The position numbers were made by a program, and so were the translations under genes. Below, piece by piece: positions 51,914-60,533 of a DNA stretch of 64,000 bases. Below the pieces are notes generated by a model. The model was not told where the DNA came from, ran no database searches, and was given only the letters and a program-made list of their open reading frames with translations. Source of the stretch: Candidatus Streptomyces philanthi (GTDB lineage: Bacteria > Actinomycetota > Actinomycetes > Streptomycetales > Streptomycetaceae); assembly GCA_018114805.1 (NCBI GenBank), contig CP073042.1, positions 4,340,001 to 4,404,000 of the forward strand. The letters run 5' to 3'. The stretch's first letter is position 1. Each line of letters begins with the position of its first letter.

Positions 51914-51937
51914 AGCGCTGTTATATTAGCGCTGTTA
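51914..51937 (+). promoter_or_regulatory. Repeated AGCGCTGTTA with embedded TATATT, MarR operator/promoter candidate; 511-base gap
   Basis: AGCGCTGTTA occurs at 51914-51923 and 51928-51937, and TATATT (51922-51927) between them is a good -10 hexamer. Such repeated sites next to a MarR start usually mean autoregulation. The rest of 51468-51978 (protease upstream region, then very GC-rich sequence) shows no credible gene. Confidence 0.55.
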
Positions 51938-51978
51938 CATCTTCCGACCCCACCGGCTTACCCTACCCCTGGCACTCG

Positions 51979-52422
51979 TTGCGCGAGCTGTTGGCCGCCA
52001 TGGACGCCGAGATCGAGCAGGCTTGCGTCGAGCGCGGCATCGAGGGGGTGCGGCCCCGGTTCGCCTATCCGCTTATCCGGCTCGCTCACACCGGGCCGCT
52101 CACCATCCGGGAACTCGCGCGCTCCCTGGACCGCTCGCACTCGGCGGTCAGCCAGACCGTCGTCGCCCTGCGCAAGGAGGGGTTGGTCACCTCCGAACCG
52201 GGCCCCGACGCCCGCACCCGGCGGATCGACCTGACCGAGCGCGGCCGGTCGCTGGTGCCGTTCTTGGAGGCGGAGTGGCGCGCCATGCACGCGACGGTCG
52301 CCGAGTTGGACGGTGAGGTTCCGTACGCGATGACCGCCGTGGTCGAGGAGGTGCGGCGGGCGTTGGAGCGGCGGTCGATGCGGCAGCGGGTGCTGGGGCA
52401 TCTGGTCGAGCTGCCACGGTGA
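51979..52422 (+). CDS. MarR family transcriptional regulator
   Basis: This is a protein of about 147 residues with a MarR/winged-helix core: FAYPLIRLAHTGPLTIRELA, the recognition helix SLDRSHSAVSQTVVALRKEG, and the wing LVTSEPGPDARTRRIDLTER. The start is uncertain: the conserved-looking PYPWHSLRELLAAMDAEIEQ begins upstream of the only ATG (52000), and no ribosome site is visible; I used the TTG at 51979. The stop overlaps a GTG that probably starts the MFS gene, so the pair is one operon in which this protein likely controls the exporter. Confidence 0.78.
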   Translation: MRELLAAMDAEIEQACVERGIEGVRPRFAYPLIRLAHTGPLTIRELARSLDRSHSAVSQTVVALRKEGLVTSEPGPDARTRRIDLTERGRSLVPFLEAEWRAMHATVAELDGEVPYAMTAVVEEVRRALERRSMRQRVLGHLVELPR

Positions 52423-53716
52423 GCCGGCGGGTTCGCCTCCGGCTCCTCGACACCCGCCGCTGCGGACCGGGCGGGCGTTTCGCGCCCTGTGGATCGGCAC
52501 CTCGGTCTCGCAACTCGGCGGACAGATGGCCACGGTGGCGGTGCTGGCCCAGGTCTGGGACCTGACCGGCAGCCCCGTGGCCACCGGCGCCATCGGGGTC
52601 GCCACCGGCCTGTCGATGGTGCTGTTCGGGCTGCTCGGCGGCGTGCTGGCCGACGCCGTCGACCGCCGCGCGGTGGTGCGGGCCACCACCGTGGGCCAAC
52701 TGCTGGCCGCCGCGGGGCTGTGCGCCCAGGCCCTGGCGGGCAACCGGAGCGTGATGCTGCTGGTCGCCCTGGTCGCCGTGGGCGCGAGCTGCGGCGCTCT
52801 CGGCGCTCCGGCCCGGCGCGCGTTCCCGGTCCGGCTGCTGCCGGCCGACCAGGTAGCGGCCGGCCTCGTGCTGACCAAAGTCTCCTTCCAGACGGCGATG
52901 CTGGCCGGGCCCGCGCTGGCCGGGCTGGTCATCGCCCGCTGGGACGTCGCCGCCGCGTACGCCGCCCAGGCCCTGGCCATGGCGGTCGCGGCGCTCGCGG
53001 TGCGCCACCTGCCCGTCACGCGGCCCGAGGGGGCCGACGCCGACGCCGCCGGCGGCCGGCGGCGGCCGAAGCGCGGTGGGTGGCGGGTCGTGCTGCGACA
53101 CCCGCCGCTGTGGGGCTCGCTGGCCACCGACCTGTCCGCGACCCTGCTCGCCATGCCCGTCGCGCTCTTCCCGCTGGTCAACGAGGCGCGCTTCCGGGGC
53201 GATCCGCGAACCCTCGGGCTGTTCCTCTCGGCCGTCGCGGTCGGCGGGATCGCGGCCGGCCTGCTCTCCGGCACGGTGATGCGCTGGCGCCGTGCCGGCC
53301 TGGTGCAGTTGTCCCCGGCCGGCGTCTGGGGCCTGGCGCTGGCCGGCTTCGGTCTGGCGGGGCCGCTGTGGCTGGCGCTCGGCTGCCTGGCGGTGGCAGG
53401 TGCGGCCGACACCGTGTCCGTCATCACCCGCGGCGCCCTGGTCCAGCGCGAGACCCCGGACGCGTACCGGGGGCGGGTCTCGTCGGTGGAGCACGTCATC
53501 GGTGTCGCGGGCCCCGAACTCGGCAACTTCCGCGGCGGCCTGATGGCGTCGGCCACCTCCGCTCCCTGCTCCCTGGTCGTCGGCGGGGCGTCCGCCGCGC
53601 TGGCGGTCGCCGCCCTGGCCGTGGCCAACGCCCCCTGCGCGCCTACCGCACGCCCCCCGCCGCCGAGCGGCACGCCCCCCCCGGGACCGGCGCCGCGGCG
53701 CCCGCCGACGCGGTGA
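52419..53716 (+). pseudogene. MFS transporter with a probable N-terminal frameshift
   Basis: From about 52470 to 53716 there is a continuous MFS protein with around eleven hydrophobic segments (RAFRALWIGTSVSQLGGQMA, VLFGLLGGVLADAVDRRAVV with the loop motif, LAGPALAGLVIARWDVAAAY, ALAGFGLAGPLWLALGCLAV). The natural start is the GTG at 52419, overlapping the MarR stop (GTGA) and reading SRRVRLRLLDT, but that frame differs from the rest; one missing C in the run near 52452 would join them. Without it the first ATG in frame is 52526, which would remove part of the first membrane helix. Function: proton-driven exporter, substrate unknown. It may be partly functional from 52526. Confidence 0.65.
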
Positions 53717-53823
53717 GCTGACGCGCTGAGCCGACGTCCCACCAGCTGTGGGGCCCGGGCGCGGAGGCGGCTCGGTGGTGCCCGCGCGGTGCCCGGTGCT
53801 GGCTTGCGCCAGAAGATCACGTC

Positions 53824-53916
53824 GTGTTTACCCTGCGCGTCGCCAACTGGATCGCCTCCGCGCAGGACTGCGGGTCCCCGCGCTGGCCGAGCCCCGACGA
53901 GGTGGTGCAGAAGTGA
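53824..53916 (+). CDS. Short open frame, possible C-terminal fragment
   Basis: A GTG at 53824 opens 30 codons reading FTLRVANWIASAQDCGSPRW and PSPDEVVQK, whose stop overlaps the next gene's GTG (GTGA). The composition is protein-like and the coupling is typical, but no ribosome site is evident, so it could be the tail of a degraded gene. I do not recognise it. Confidence 0.3.
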   Translation: MFTLRVANWIASAQDCGSPRWPSPDEVVQK

Positions 53917-55274
53917 CCGACACAGGCGACGACCGCGCCCCGCGGAGACGGGCGACTACGGCGACGTACGGGGCGATGGCGTACGCGAGGCCGGCGTACG
54001 GGACGGCGGCGGGCGCGGGCGCTCCGCGTGCGAGGGGCCTACGGCGCGGGAGCGGGAGGCCGCGCGGGCGCGCCGGTCGCGTATCGGGCTGTGGGTCGGG
54101 GGCTGCTCGTCTTGCTCGCGCTCATCGGCACGGGCTACTTCTTCTTCGGCGGCGGCTACGACCGCTACCAGGGCGACAAGCTGCTGGGCGACGCCTGCGA
54201 CGCCTGCGACGGCGTGCTGGCCAAGCGCGAGGCGCCGACCCTCCTCGGTGACGGGCCGCTGAAGAAGGGCGACGGCGGCAACGACAGCGCGGGCGCCTTC
54301 GCCGGCCGGGAGACGGACGAGCGCTCGCTGCGGGTGCGCTGCTCGATCCGCTGGGACCTGGAGTGCAACGCGGGTAAGCCGACCGTCGAGGCGTCCGTCG
54401 CGGTCACCGTGAGCGGCGTGCCCGCGCGCGGCGCACCGGACTCGCCCTTCCGGGAGCTGTACGCGGGCATGCCGTACGGGCTGGCGCCGGCGCCGCTCGG
54501 CCACGGGTGGTCGGGGGTCTTCGCGACGAGGGACGACGGGCACCGGGGCGGCACGGAGGCGATGACCTCGGTCGTCCTCGACTGCGCCGACACGCAGGAC
54601 GACCTGCTGGTTACGGCGCGGGTCGGCGGGAGGACGTCACCCTTGACAACGCGGACCACCGCGCGGACTTCGCGCGCGTGGCGACCGCCACCGCCGCCAA
54701 GGCCGCCCGGCACTGGGACTGCGACGCGCGGCTCGGCGAGGACCCGACGGCGGTGGGGCTGCCGGTGAACGAGGACGAGTACGTGCCGGTCCGCGACGCC
54801 GGCGGCACCTGCGCCGGAGTCCCCGCCGCTCGCCCCGCCCACGGGCGCCTCGGTGTCTCCCGTGCCTGGGAGAGCGCCTGCGACACGGCCCCGTACGAGG
54901 CGTGCGTCGTCGGCGGCGACGAGGAGGCGGCGCACGGGCGGTACCGGCTGCGGGCGCTGTACGGGCCGTACGCCGAGGAGTTGCGGTACGTCGTGGAGAA
55001 CGGGAGCGGTGCCCGACCCGAGGCGCCGGACTTCGACAAGGAGCGCGCGGGCCGCTCGGAGGTGCCGCAGCTCCGGTTCTGGTGGGGCACGGCGGAGTGC
55101 GGCAAGGGCCGGCAGCGCCCGTTGTACACGGCCGAGAAGATCGAGGGCACGCTCACGGACCGGGACCGGGACCGGGAGCCGCGCGCGGACCCGGCGTACG
55201 AGCGGCGGGCGCTGGCGGAGTTCGCCAAGCGCTCGGCGGCCTCGCACTGTTGCGCGGCGCCGACGACGCCGTGA
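53913..55274 (+). pseudogene. Membrane-anchored hypothetical protein with three frame changes
   Basis: The pieces assemble to a single-span protein of about 450 residues: an acidic N-terminus (TDTGDDRAP, then AETGDYGDVRGDGVREAGVR), a membrane segment (GLLVLLALIGTGYFFFGGGY) near 54115, and an exported domain (KLLGDACDACDGVLAKREAP, RSLRVRCSIRWDLECNAGKP, VTLDNADHRADFARVATATA, HWDCDARLGEDPTAVGLPVN, EVPQLRFWWGTAECGKGRQR, ending SAASHCCAAPTTP). Several Cys suggest disulphides outside the cell. The frame changes near 53940, 54100 and 54640. I do not recognise the family beyond a general streptomycete hypothetical; the function is unknown. Confidence 0.65.
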
Positions 55275-55385
55275 GGGCGCCGGGCGCGACGGGTGTCCGG
55301 ATTTCCGCATCCGGGCCCGTCGTGCTGGCACCCGAGCGTGCGCTTTCGCGTCCTCCTTCCTGGACGGACGCGGCCGAGGAGCACC

Positions 55386-55674
55386 ATGAGCACACGATCG
55401 AGCTGGTGCAACCACCCATCGGGGCCCCACCGAGCGGGCCATCGCGGTGGCGGTGATCGAGGTCAACTCCGGCCCCGGCGGCACCGTGTGGTCGTGTCCC
55501 GACTGCGTGGCGCGGTACGGGATCGTCCCGCTCGACGAGCAGTCACCCGACCACCCGGCCTCCCGCATCCAGTACCGCGACGCGCGGCCCCGGCGCGACG
55601 CGGCCGCTGACGCGCCCGCCGCTACCGAGGACGCCGCTGCCGAGGACGCTGCCGCCGCACCCGGCCAACCCTAG
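55386..55674 (+). pseudogene. Small conserved protein with Cys pairs, one-base frameshift
   Basis: The first frame from ATG 55386 reads MSTRSSWCNHPSGP and the second TERAIAVAVIEVNSGPGGTV followed by WSCPDCVARYGIVPLDEQSP. The join is at CCCC near 55425-55428, where one C is surplus. The rebuilt protein of about 96 residues has Cys-x-His and Cys-x2-Cys elements that may form a zinc site. It resembles small streptomycete proteins of unknown function. An Ala/Asp/Glu tail follows. Confidence 0.6.
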
Positions 55675-55745
55675 GCGGGCGGCTGCCAGGCCGCCGCGGG
55701 GGCCGAACCGGGCCGGCTCGCGTGGCCACCGGAGCGGCGCGCCGG

Positions 55746-56561
55746 TCAGCGGAAGCGGTCCGCGCGCTCGGCCGCCCAGTCGGCGAAGCTCCGCGCGGGG
55801 CGGCCGGTGACCTCCCGCACCGTCGGCACCACCGTGTACCCCTCGGGCGGCGGGTCGCGGTGCCACTCGGCCAGCATGTCGACGGCCTCCGGCGAGGCGC
55901 CCGACTCCCGCCACCGCTGGCGCGCCTGCTTCTCGGTCAGTTCGACGTAGCGCAGGTCGCGCCCGAGCGCCGCGCCCAACGTCGCGACCTTCTGCGGGAC
56001 GGTCAGCGCCTCGGGACCGCTGAGGACGTAGCGCCGGCCGGCGTGGCCGTCCTCGGTGAGCGCATGCACGGCCACCGCCGCCACGTCGCCCTCGTGGACC
56101 GAGGCGTTGCGCGCCCGTGCGAACGGCTCGCGCACCACGCCCTCGGTACGGATGGAGTCGTCCCAGGTCAGCGCGTTGCACATGAACTCGCCCGGCTGGA
56201 TGAAGGTCCAGGGCGTGGGGCCGTCCCGTAGCGCCTGCTACACGCTGCCCTCGGAACCGCTCCACAGCACCGAGACCCGTCGCGCTCCGGACCGCTCCAC
56301 CAGCCTGGCGAGTTCGGGCCCGGTGGTCAGCGCCCCCTGGTCGGCGTTGTACGTCATGAGGTGGACCGCGCTCAGGCCCTCGAACGCCGCGTCCAGCGTG
56401 CCGGGCTCGGTGAGGTCGCCGCCCACCACCTCGACGCCGGCCGGCAGCGCGGCCCGCCCGGGGGCGCGGCTCAGTGCCCGCACCCGGTGCCCCCGCTCGA
56501 TGAGTTGTTCGACCACCTCGCGGCCCACGTTGCCGGTCGCTCCGGTCACCAGAATCGTCAT
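55746..56561 (-). pseudogene. NmrA-like NAD(P)-binding protein with one in-frame stop
   Basis: The ATG at 56561 gives MTILVTGATGNVGREVVEQL, the NAD(P)-binding glycine motif of atypical short-chain dehydrogenases (NmrA/SDR_a5). The frame reads on through VEVVGGDLTEPGTLDAAFEG and VSVLWSGSEGSV, meets TAG at 56238-56240, and then continues in the same frame with QALRDGPTPWTFIQPGEFMC, RYVLSGPEALTVPQKVATLG and the C-terminus at 55746. Homologues have Glu at the stop. Only one base separates it from a 271-residue intact protein. The substrate is unknown. Truncated at 107 residues, it would keep only the first half of the Rossmann fold. Confidence 0.82.
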
Positions 56562-56720
56562 GGCTGCTCACTGTCCTTCGGGAGGTCCGCCCGGCCCCGC
56601 CACACGGCGTGGGCCGACCCGCCGCGGAGAGCGGGTGCGGTGAACGTAAAACTTCACCTAAGGTGCAAGTCAAGGCGAATCCCGGTGGAGCTGCGCCGGC
56701 GCCCTGGCTAGGCTCGCGCG

Positions 56721-57080
56721 ATGACCACTCGAACCTTCCGCATCATGGTCCGTGGCGTCTTCGACGGGCTCAGCGACGAGCAGCGGGCCGAGCTGCTGGC
56801 GCGGGCCGCGGAGCACGACGTCCTGCGAGCGTCGTTCACCACCGAGGGCCACCTCAGTTACGACCTGGCCGCGCGGTCCGCCTTCACCTTCCGCTTCGCG
56901 GACACCGGCGAGGCCGAGGAGGACATCCTGGTGATGACCGAGCGCGCCGAGGAGCGCGCGCGGGCCTGGCTCGACCAGCGCGGCTACGGCTACCGCGACC
57001 TCAGGGCGCGGGCCGAGGACCTCTCGCAGGCCCCACTGGGCAAGCGCCAGCGCCGGGCCGCCGCCCAGCGGAACGCCTGA
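56721..57080 (+). CDS. DUF6204 family protein
   Basis: This 119-residue cytosolic protein is intact, from the ATG at 56721 (MTTRTFRIMVRGVFDGLSDE). It has alternating strands and helices (LSYDLAARSAFTFRFADTGE, AEEDILVMTERAEERARAWL) suggestive of a ferredoxin-like fold, and ends in a basic helix. I recognise it as DUF6204, a small actinobacterial family of unknown function. No operon partner is evident; it is divergent from the NmrA pseudogene. Confidence 0.82.
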   Translation: MTTRTFRIMVRGVFDGLSDEQRAELLARAAEHDVLRASFTTEGHLSYDLAARSAFTFRFADTGEAEEDILVMTERAEERARAWLDQRGYGYRDLRARAEDLSQAPLGKRQRRAAAQRNA

Positions 57081-57171
57081 CCCGGCACGGGCTGCGACAC
57101 CGGCCTCGACACCGCTCCGGCGCGAGTCCCGACGCCGCCCCGGCCTGGCAGGGGCGGGGTCGGTCCGGGGC

Positions 57172-58104
57172 CTACCCCTTGACCGCCCTGCCGAGCGCGA
57201 ACCCGCCGCCGAGGCGGCGCGCGATCAGCACGTACAGCAGGATCACCGGCGTCGAGTAGAGCAGCGAGAACGCGGCCAACTGGCCGTAGACGACCGAGTC
57301 ACGGCTGCCGAAGAAGGTGAACAGGGTGACCGGCGGCGGGAGTTGGTCGGGGGTGAGCAGTAGCATGAAGGGGACGAAGAAGTTCCCCCACATCATGATG
57401 AAGCTGTAGATCGTCACGACCGTCAGGCCCGGCCCCATCAGCGGCAGGATGACCCGCACCAGCGCCTGGTGCCAGGAGGCGCCGTCCGTCCAGGCCGCCT
57501 CCTCCAGGGCGATGGGCACGCCGTCCATGAAGTTCTTCATCAGCCATATTGCGAAAGGGAGTTGGGTGGCGGCCAGGAAGAGCGCCGTGCCGAGGAGGCT
57601 GTCGATCAGCTCCACCCGCACGTACAGACCGTAGACCGGGACCATGATCGCGGTGACCGGCAGGCAGGTGGTGAACAGCACGGTCAGCAGGTACGGGCGG
57701 ACCAGCCGGGAGCGGTAACGGGAGAGCGGGTAGGCGGCCAGCGCCGCGCACACCACCGTCAGCAGCGTGGCCCCGCCGCACAGCAGCAGGCTGTTGAGCA
57801 TCGGGCGGAAGGTGATCTCCTCGTTCCACACCGCCTCGAAGTTCTCCGTCGTGGCGGGCGACGGTGCGCCGACCCGCAGGTCGGCCTCCGCGTCGACGGA
57901 GGCGAGCAGCAACCACACCAGGGGCAGGGCGAACAGCGCAGCGACGGCCAGGAGCACGAGGTCGACCCCCGCGTGCCGGCGCGACCGGCGCCGCTCGGTC
58001 GGGGTGCGGCGGGCCGTGCGCGGCGCCGGGGCGGGGCGCGCGGCCTCCTGGCCGGCGGCCGGCGCGGACGGGACGGAAAGGCTGGACGACGTCACGGTGC
58101 TCAC
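57172..58104 (-). CDS. Carbohydrate ABC transporter permease (MalG type)
   Basis: This 310-residue permease of the sugar-uptake CUT1 family has a disordered N-terminus of about 45 residues, six membrane segments (AGVDLVLLAVAALFALPLVW, NSLLLCGGATLLTVVCAALA, PYLLTVLFTTCLPVTAIMVP, SLLGTALFLAATQLPFAIWL, GLTVVTIYSFIMMWGNFF, GQLAAFSLLYSTPVILLYVL) and the EAA loop EEAAWTDGASWHQALVRVIL-P that contacts the ATPase. It starts at GTG 58104, overlapping the MalF-type stop by four bases. It is the only member of its four-gene sugar cluster without a lesion. The ATPase (MsiK-like) is not in the window. Confidence 0.88.
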   Translation of the reverse strand: MSTVTSSSLSVPSAPAAGQEAARPAPAPRTARRTPTERRRSRRHAGVDLVLLAVAALFALPLVWLLLASVDAEADLRVGAPSPATTENFEAVWNEEITFRPMLNSLLLCGGATLLTVVCAALAAYPLSRYRSRLVRPYLLTVLFTTCLPVTAIMVPVYGLYVRVELIDSLLGTALFLAATQLPFAIWLMKNFMDGVPIALEEAAWTDGASWHQALVRVILPLMGPGLTVVTIYSFIMMWGNFFVPFMLLLTPDQLPPPVTLFTFFGSRDSVVYGQLAAFSLLYSTPVILLYVLIARRLGGGFALGRAVKG

Positions 58105-58962
58105 ACCTTCGTACGGAGCAGGCGCAGGTAGACGGCGGCGAACAGGGCCCCGATGAGCAGCAGCAGGAGGGCGACGGCCGTGCCGTAGCCGATGAGGGCC
58201 TTCAGGAACGCCTGGTCGTACATGAACACCGGCAGCGTCTGGCTGCGGTTGCCGGGGCCGCCGCGGGTCATGGCCCAGATCAGGCCGAAGACCGAGAGCG
58301 TCTGCAACGTGTTGAGCATGAGGTTGGTGCCGATGGAGCGGCGGATCATCGGCAGGTGATGTGCCACAGGCGGCGCCAGCCGCCGGCCCCGTCCACCTCG
58401 GCGGCCTCGGTGATCTCGCGGGGGACCTCGGCGAGCGCGGCGGAGTAGATGAGCATCGAGAACGCCGTGCCGCGCCACACGTTGGCCAGCGACACGGCGA
58501 TGATGGGCGCGCTGTACAGCCAGTCCTGGGACGGCAGGTGGGCCCAGTCGAGCACGGCGTTCAGCGTGCCCTCGTCGCGGAAGAACGCGTACAGCAGGAA
58601 GCCGGCGACGATCTCCGGGACCACCCAGGCCGCGATGGTCAGCGAGCCGCCCAGCGTGTTCTGGCCGACGAGCGAGGACAGCACGGTGAAGACGAGGGTG
58701 AGGACGACGGCGTTGCGGAAGTGCTCGTCCTGGAAGGCGCGTTGGAAGTTGTCCAGGCCCACGAAGCTCGTCGAGGAGGAGCCGGTCAACTGCGTGTCGG
58801 TGAAGGCGATGGCGACGCAGTAGACGATGGGTCCGCCGAGGAAGAGCAGCAGCAGCGCGGTGGCCGGGGCCAGCGGCAGCCAGCGCAGCGCGCGGCGGCG
58901 CTGCCGGCTGGTGGCCGGCCGGGCCCGGGGGCGGGGGACCGCGAGGCGAGGGTGGTGGTCAT
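58101..58962 (-). pseudogene. Carbohydrate ABC permease (MalF type), two frameshifts
   Basis: The ATG at 58962 overlaps the binding-protein stop (ATGA). The first frame covers MTTTLASRSPAPGPG; a shift near 58915 leads to RRRALRWLPLAPATALLLLF, LGGPIVYCVAIAFTDTQLTG, SSSTSFVGLDNFQRAFQDEH and LAEVPREITEAAEVDGAGGW (EAA loop); a second shift near 58357 (one C missing) leads to LPMIRRSIGTNLMLNTLQTL and the final span AVALLLLLIGALFAAVYLRL. The rebuilt protein is about 287 residues with six spans. Both shifts look like single bases. Without it the importer should not assemble. Confidence 0.8.
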
Positions 58963-60308
58963 CGGCCGCGGTTCACCACCTTGCCGTCGGTGATCGAGTC
59001 CAGCTCGTCGTCGTAGTCCCCGGCCGCGGCGGCCGGCGAGGTGTCGCTGGTGGTGACGGCCTCCATCGCCTCGCCGATGGCCGAGGAGACCCGGGGGTAG
59101 ACCGGGAGCGCGGGCCGGTAGTGGGTGTGCCGGACCAGGCCGGTGAAGAACTCGATGCCGGGCATCGAGGTGCGGTAACGGCGGTCGGCGGCGACGTCGG
59201 CGCGCACGGCGATCTGCGCGTCCCGCAGCGACCACTCGACCGCGTTCGGCTGGCTCTGCAACGTCTCCACCAGCTTCCACGCCAGGTCGGGCTTCCGCGA
59301 CTTGGCCGGGATGGCCGAGGTCCAGCCGCCGGACATGCTGACCCTGCCGGGTGGCTGGCCGTACTGGGTGGGCATCGGGGCCTGGCCCAGCTCCGTCGAC
59401 CACGCGGGCCAGGGGCGGCCGCCCGACTCGATCCAGAACTGGCCCATCCAGGAGCCGTCCAGGGCGATGGCGACCTTCTTCTCCGGGAGGAGTTCGGTGG
59501 CCACCTGGGTGGGGACGTTGGGGTCCACCGCGTCCGAGGGGTGCGGGCCGAGCCCCTCGCCGTAGACCGTGTCGAGGAAGGCGAGCGCGTCCTCGAACCC
59601 CTGGCCACCGGCGACCCACCTGCCTGCCTTCGGGTCGTAGAGGCGGTCGGCGCCGGTGCCGTAGAGCAGCATCTCGAAGCCCTGCATCACCGACGCCTCG
59701 CCCGGGCCCTTGCCGGTGTAGACGTTGAGCGGGATGACGCCGGGGAGCCTCTTCTTGAGCGTGCGGGCCGTGTTCAGCAGCTCGTCCCAGCTCCGGGGCT
59801 GCCAGTCGGTGGGCAGCCCGGCCCTGGCGAACAGCTTCTTGTTGAACCACAGGGCCCGGGTGTCGGTGCCCATCGGCACCCCGTACGTCCTGCCGTCCTC
59901 GGCCCGGGCCGCCGCCCTGGCCCAGGGGAGGAACCGGTCCCAGTCGCGCCAGCGGTCGAGGGGGCGCAAGTAGCCGCTGGCGACGTCGGAGTTGATGATG
60001 AACGTGTCCTCGTACACCACGTCGGGCGTGGTCTTCGCCGAGCGCATCATCTGCTGGACCTTCACCCAGTAGTCGGGCTGTGCGGCCTGGATGGGGATGA
60101 GCTTGACCTTCTTGCCCGGGTGGGCGCGCTCGAACTCGTCCTTGACCCGCGACAGCTAGGCGTCCATGTGCCGGACCTTGTTGTCCGTGTTGCGCAGGTA
60201 GACGATCTTGAGGGTGTTGGGGTCGGTGCCGAACACGCCACAGCCGGTGAGCGAGGTGGCCGCGACGGCGAGGGTGGCAGTGAGGATGAGCGGGGCGGTG
60301 GGGCGCAC
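58959..60308 (-). pseudogene. Sugar-binding lipoprotein of the ABC importer with one in-frame stop
   Basis: The protein starts at GTG 60308 (AAGGAGG about 10 bases upstream; GTG 60314 is the alternative) with a lipoprotein signal: LILTATLAVAATSLTGCGVF, lipobox L-T-G-C. It reads KIVYLRNTDNKVRHMDA, then TAG at 60155-60157, and then in the same frame LSRVKDEFERAHPGKKVKLI and QMMRSAKTTPDVVYEDTFII to NRGR at 58959. Homologues would have Tyr at the stop. The C-terminal part is a complete SBP_bac_1 domain (KKLFARAGLPTDWQPRSWDE, VAIALDGSWMGQFWIESGG). The mature protein cannot be made beyond about 50 residues unless the stop is read through. Confidence 0.83.
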
Positions 60309-60486
60309 GGGCACGGCCTCCTTGGGCACAGCGCACCGCGGCGCGCAGGAGGCGCCGACGGGACGCGGCTGTGACTGCCCGGTGACCGTACGATCAACTC
60401 CGAGGGTCGGTCAATGACTCCGACCTCCCCCTCATGACCGGGACCACCGGTACGGCGCAGTGCGGCGCGCCGCCCGGGCGCGCGAG

Positions 60487-60515
60487 CGGCCCGGCACCGC
60501 GCGGGTGCCGGGCCG
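60487..60515 (-). terminator. Terminator after the GH8 gene
   Basis: CGGCCCGGCACC (60487-60498) pairs with GGTGCCGGGCCG (60504-60515) around a five-base loop, 19 bases beyond the GH8 stop. It separates GH8 from the transport genes, so they may be distinct transcripts. Confidence 0.78.
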
Positions 60516-60533
60516 TGGGAGCGCGGGTGGGGC

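Noticed and set aside
51958..53820. A 620-codon minus-strand frame opposite the MarR-MFS operon
   Set aside because: It is antisense to clear homologous genes and is rich in Arg, Pro, Ser and Thr as expected for a shadow frame.
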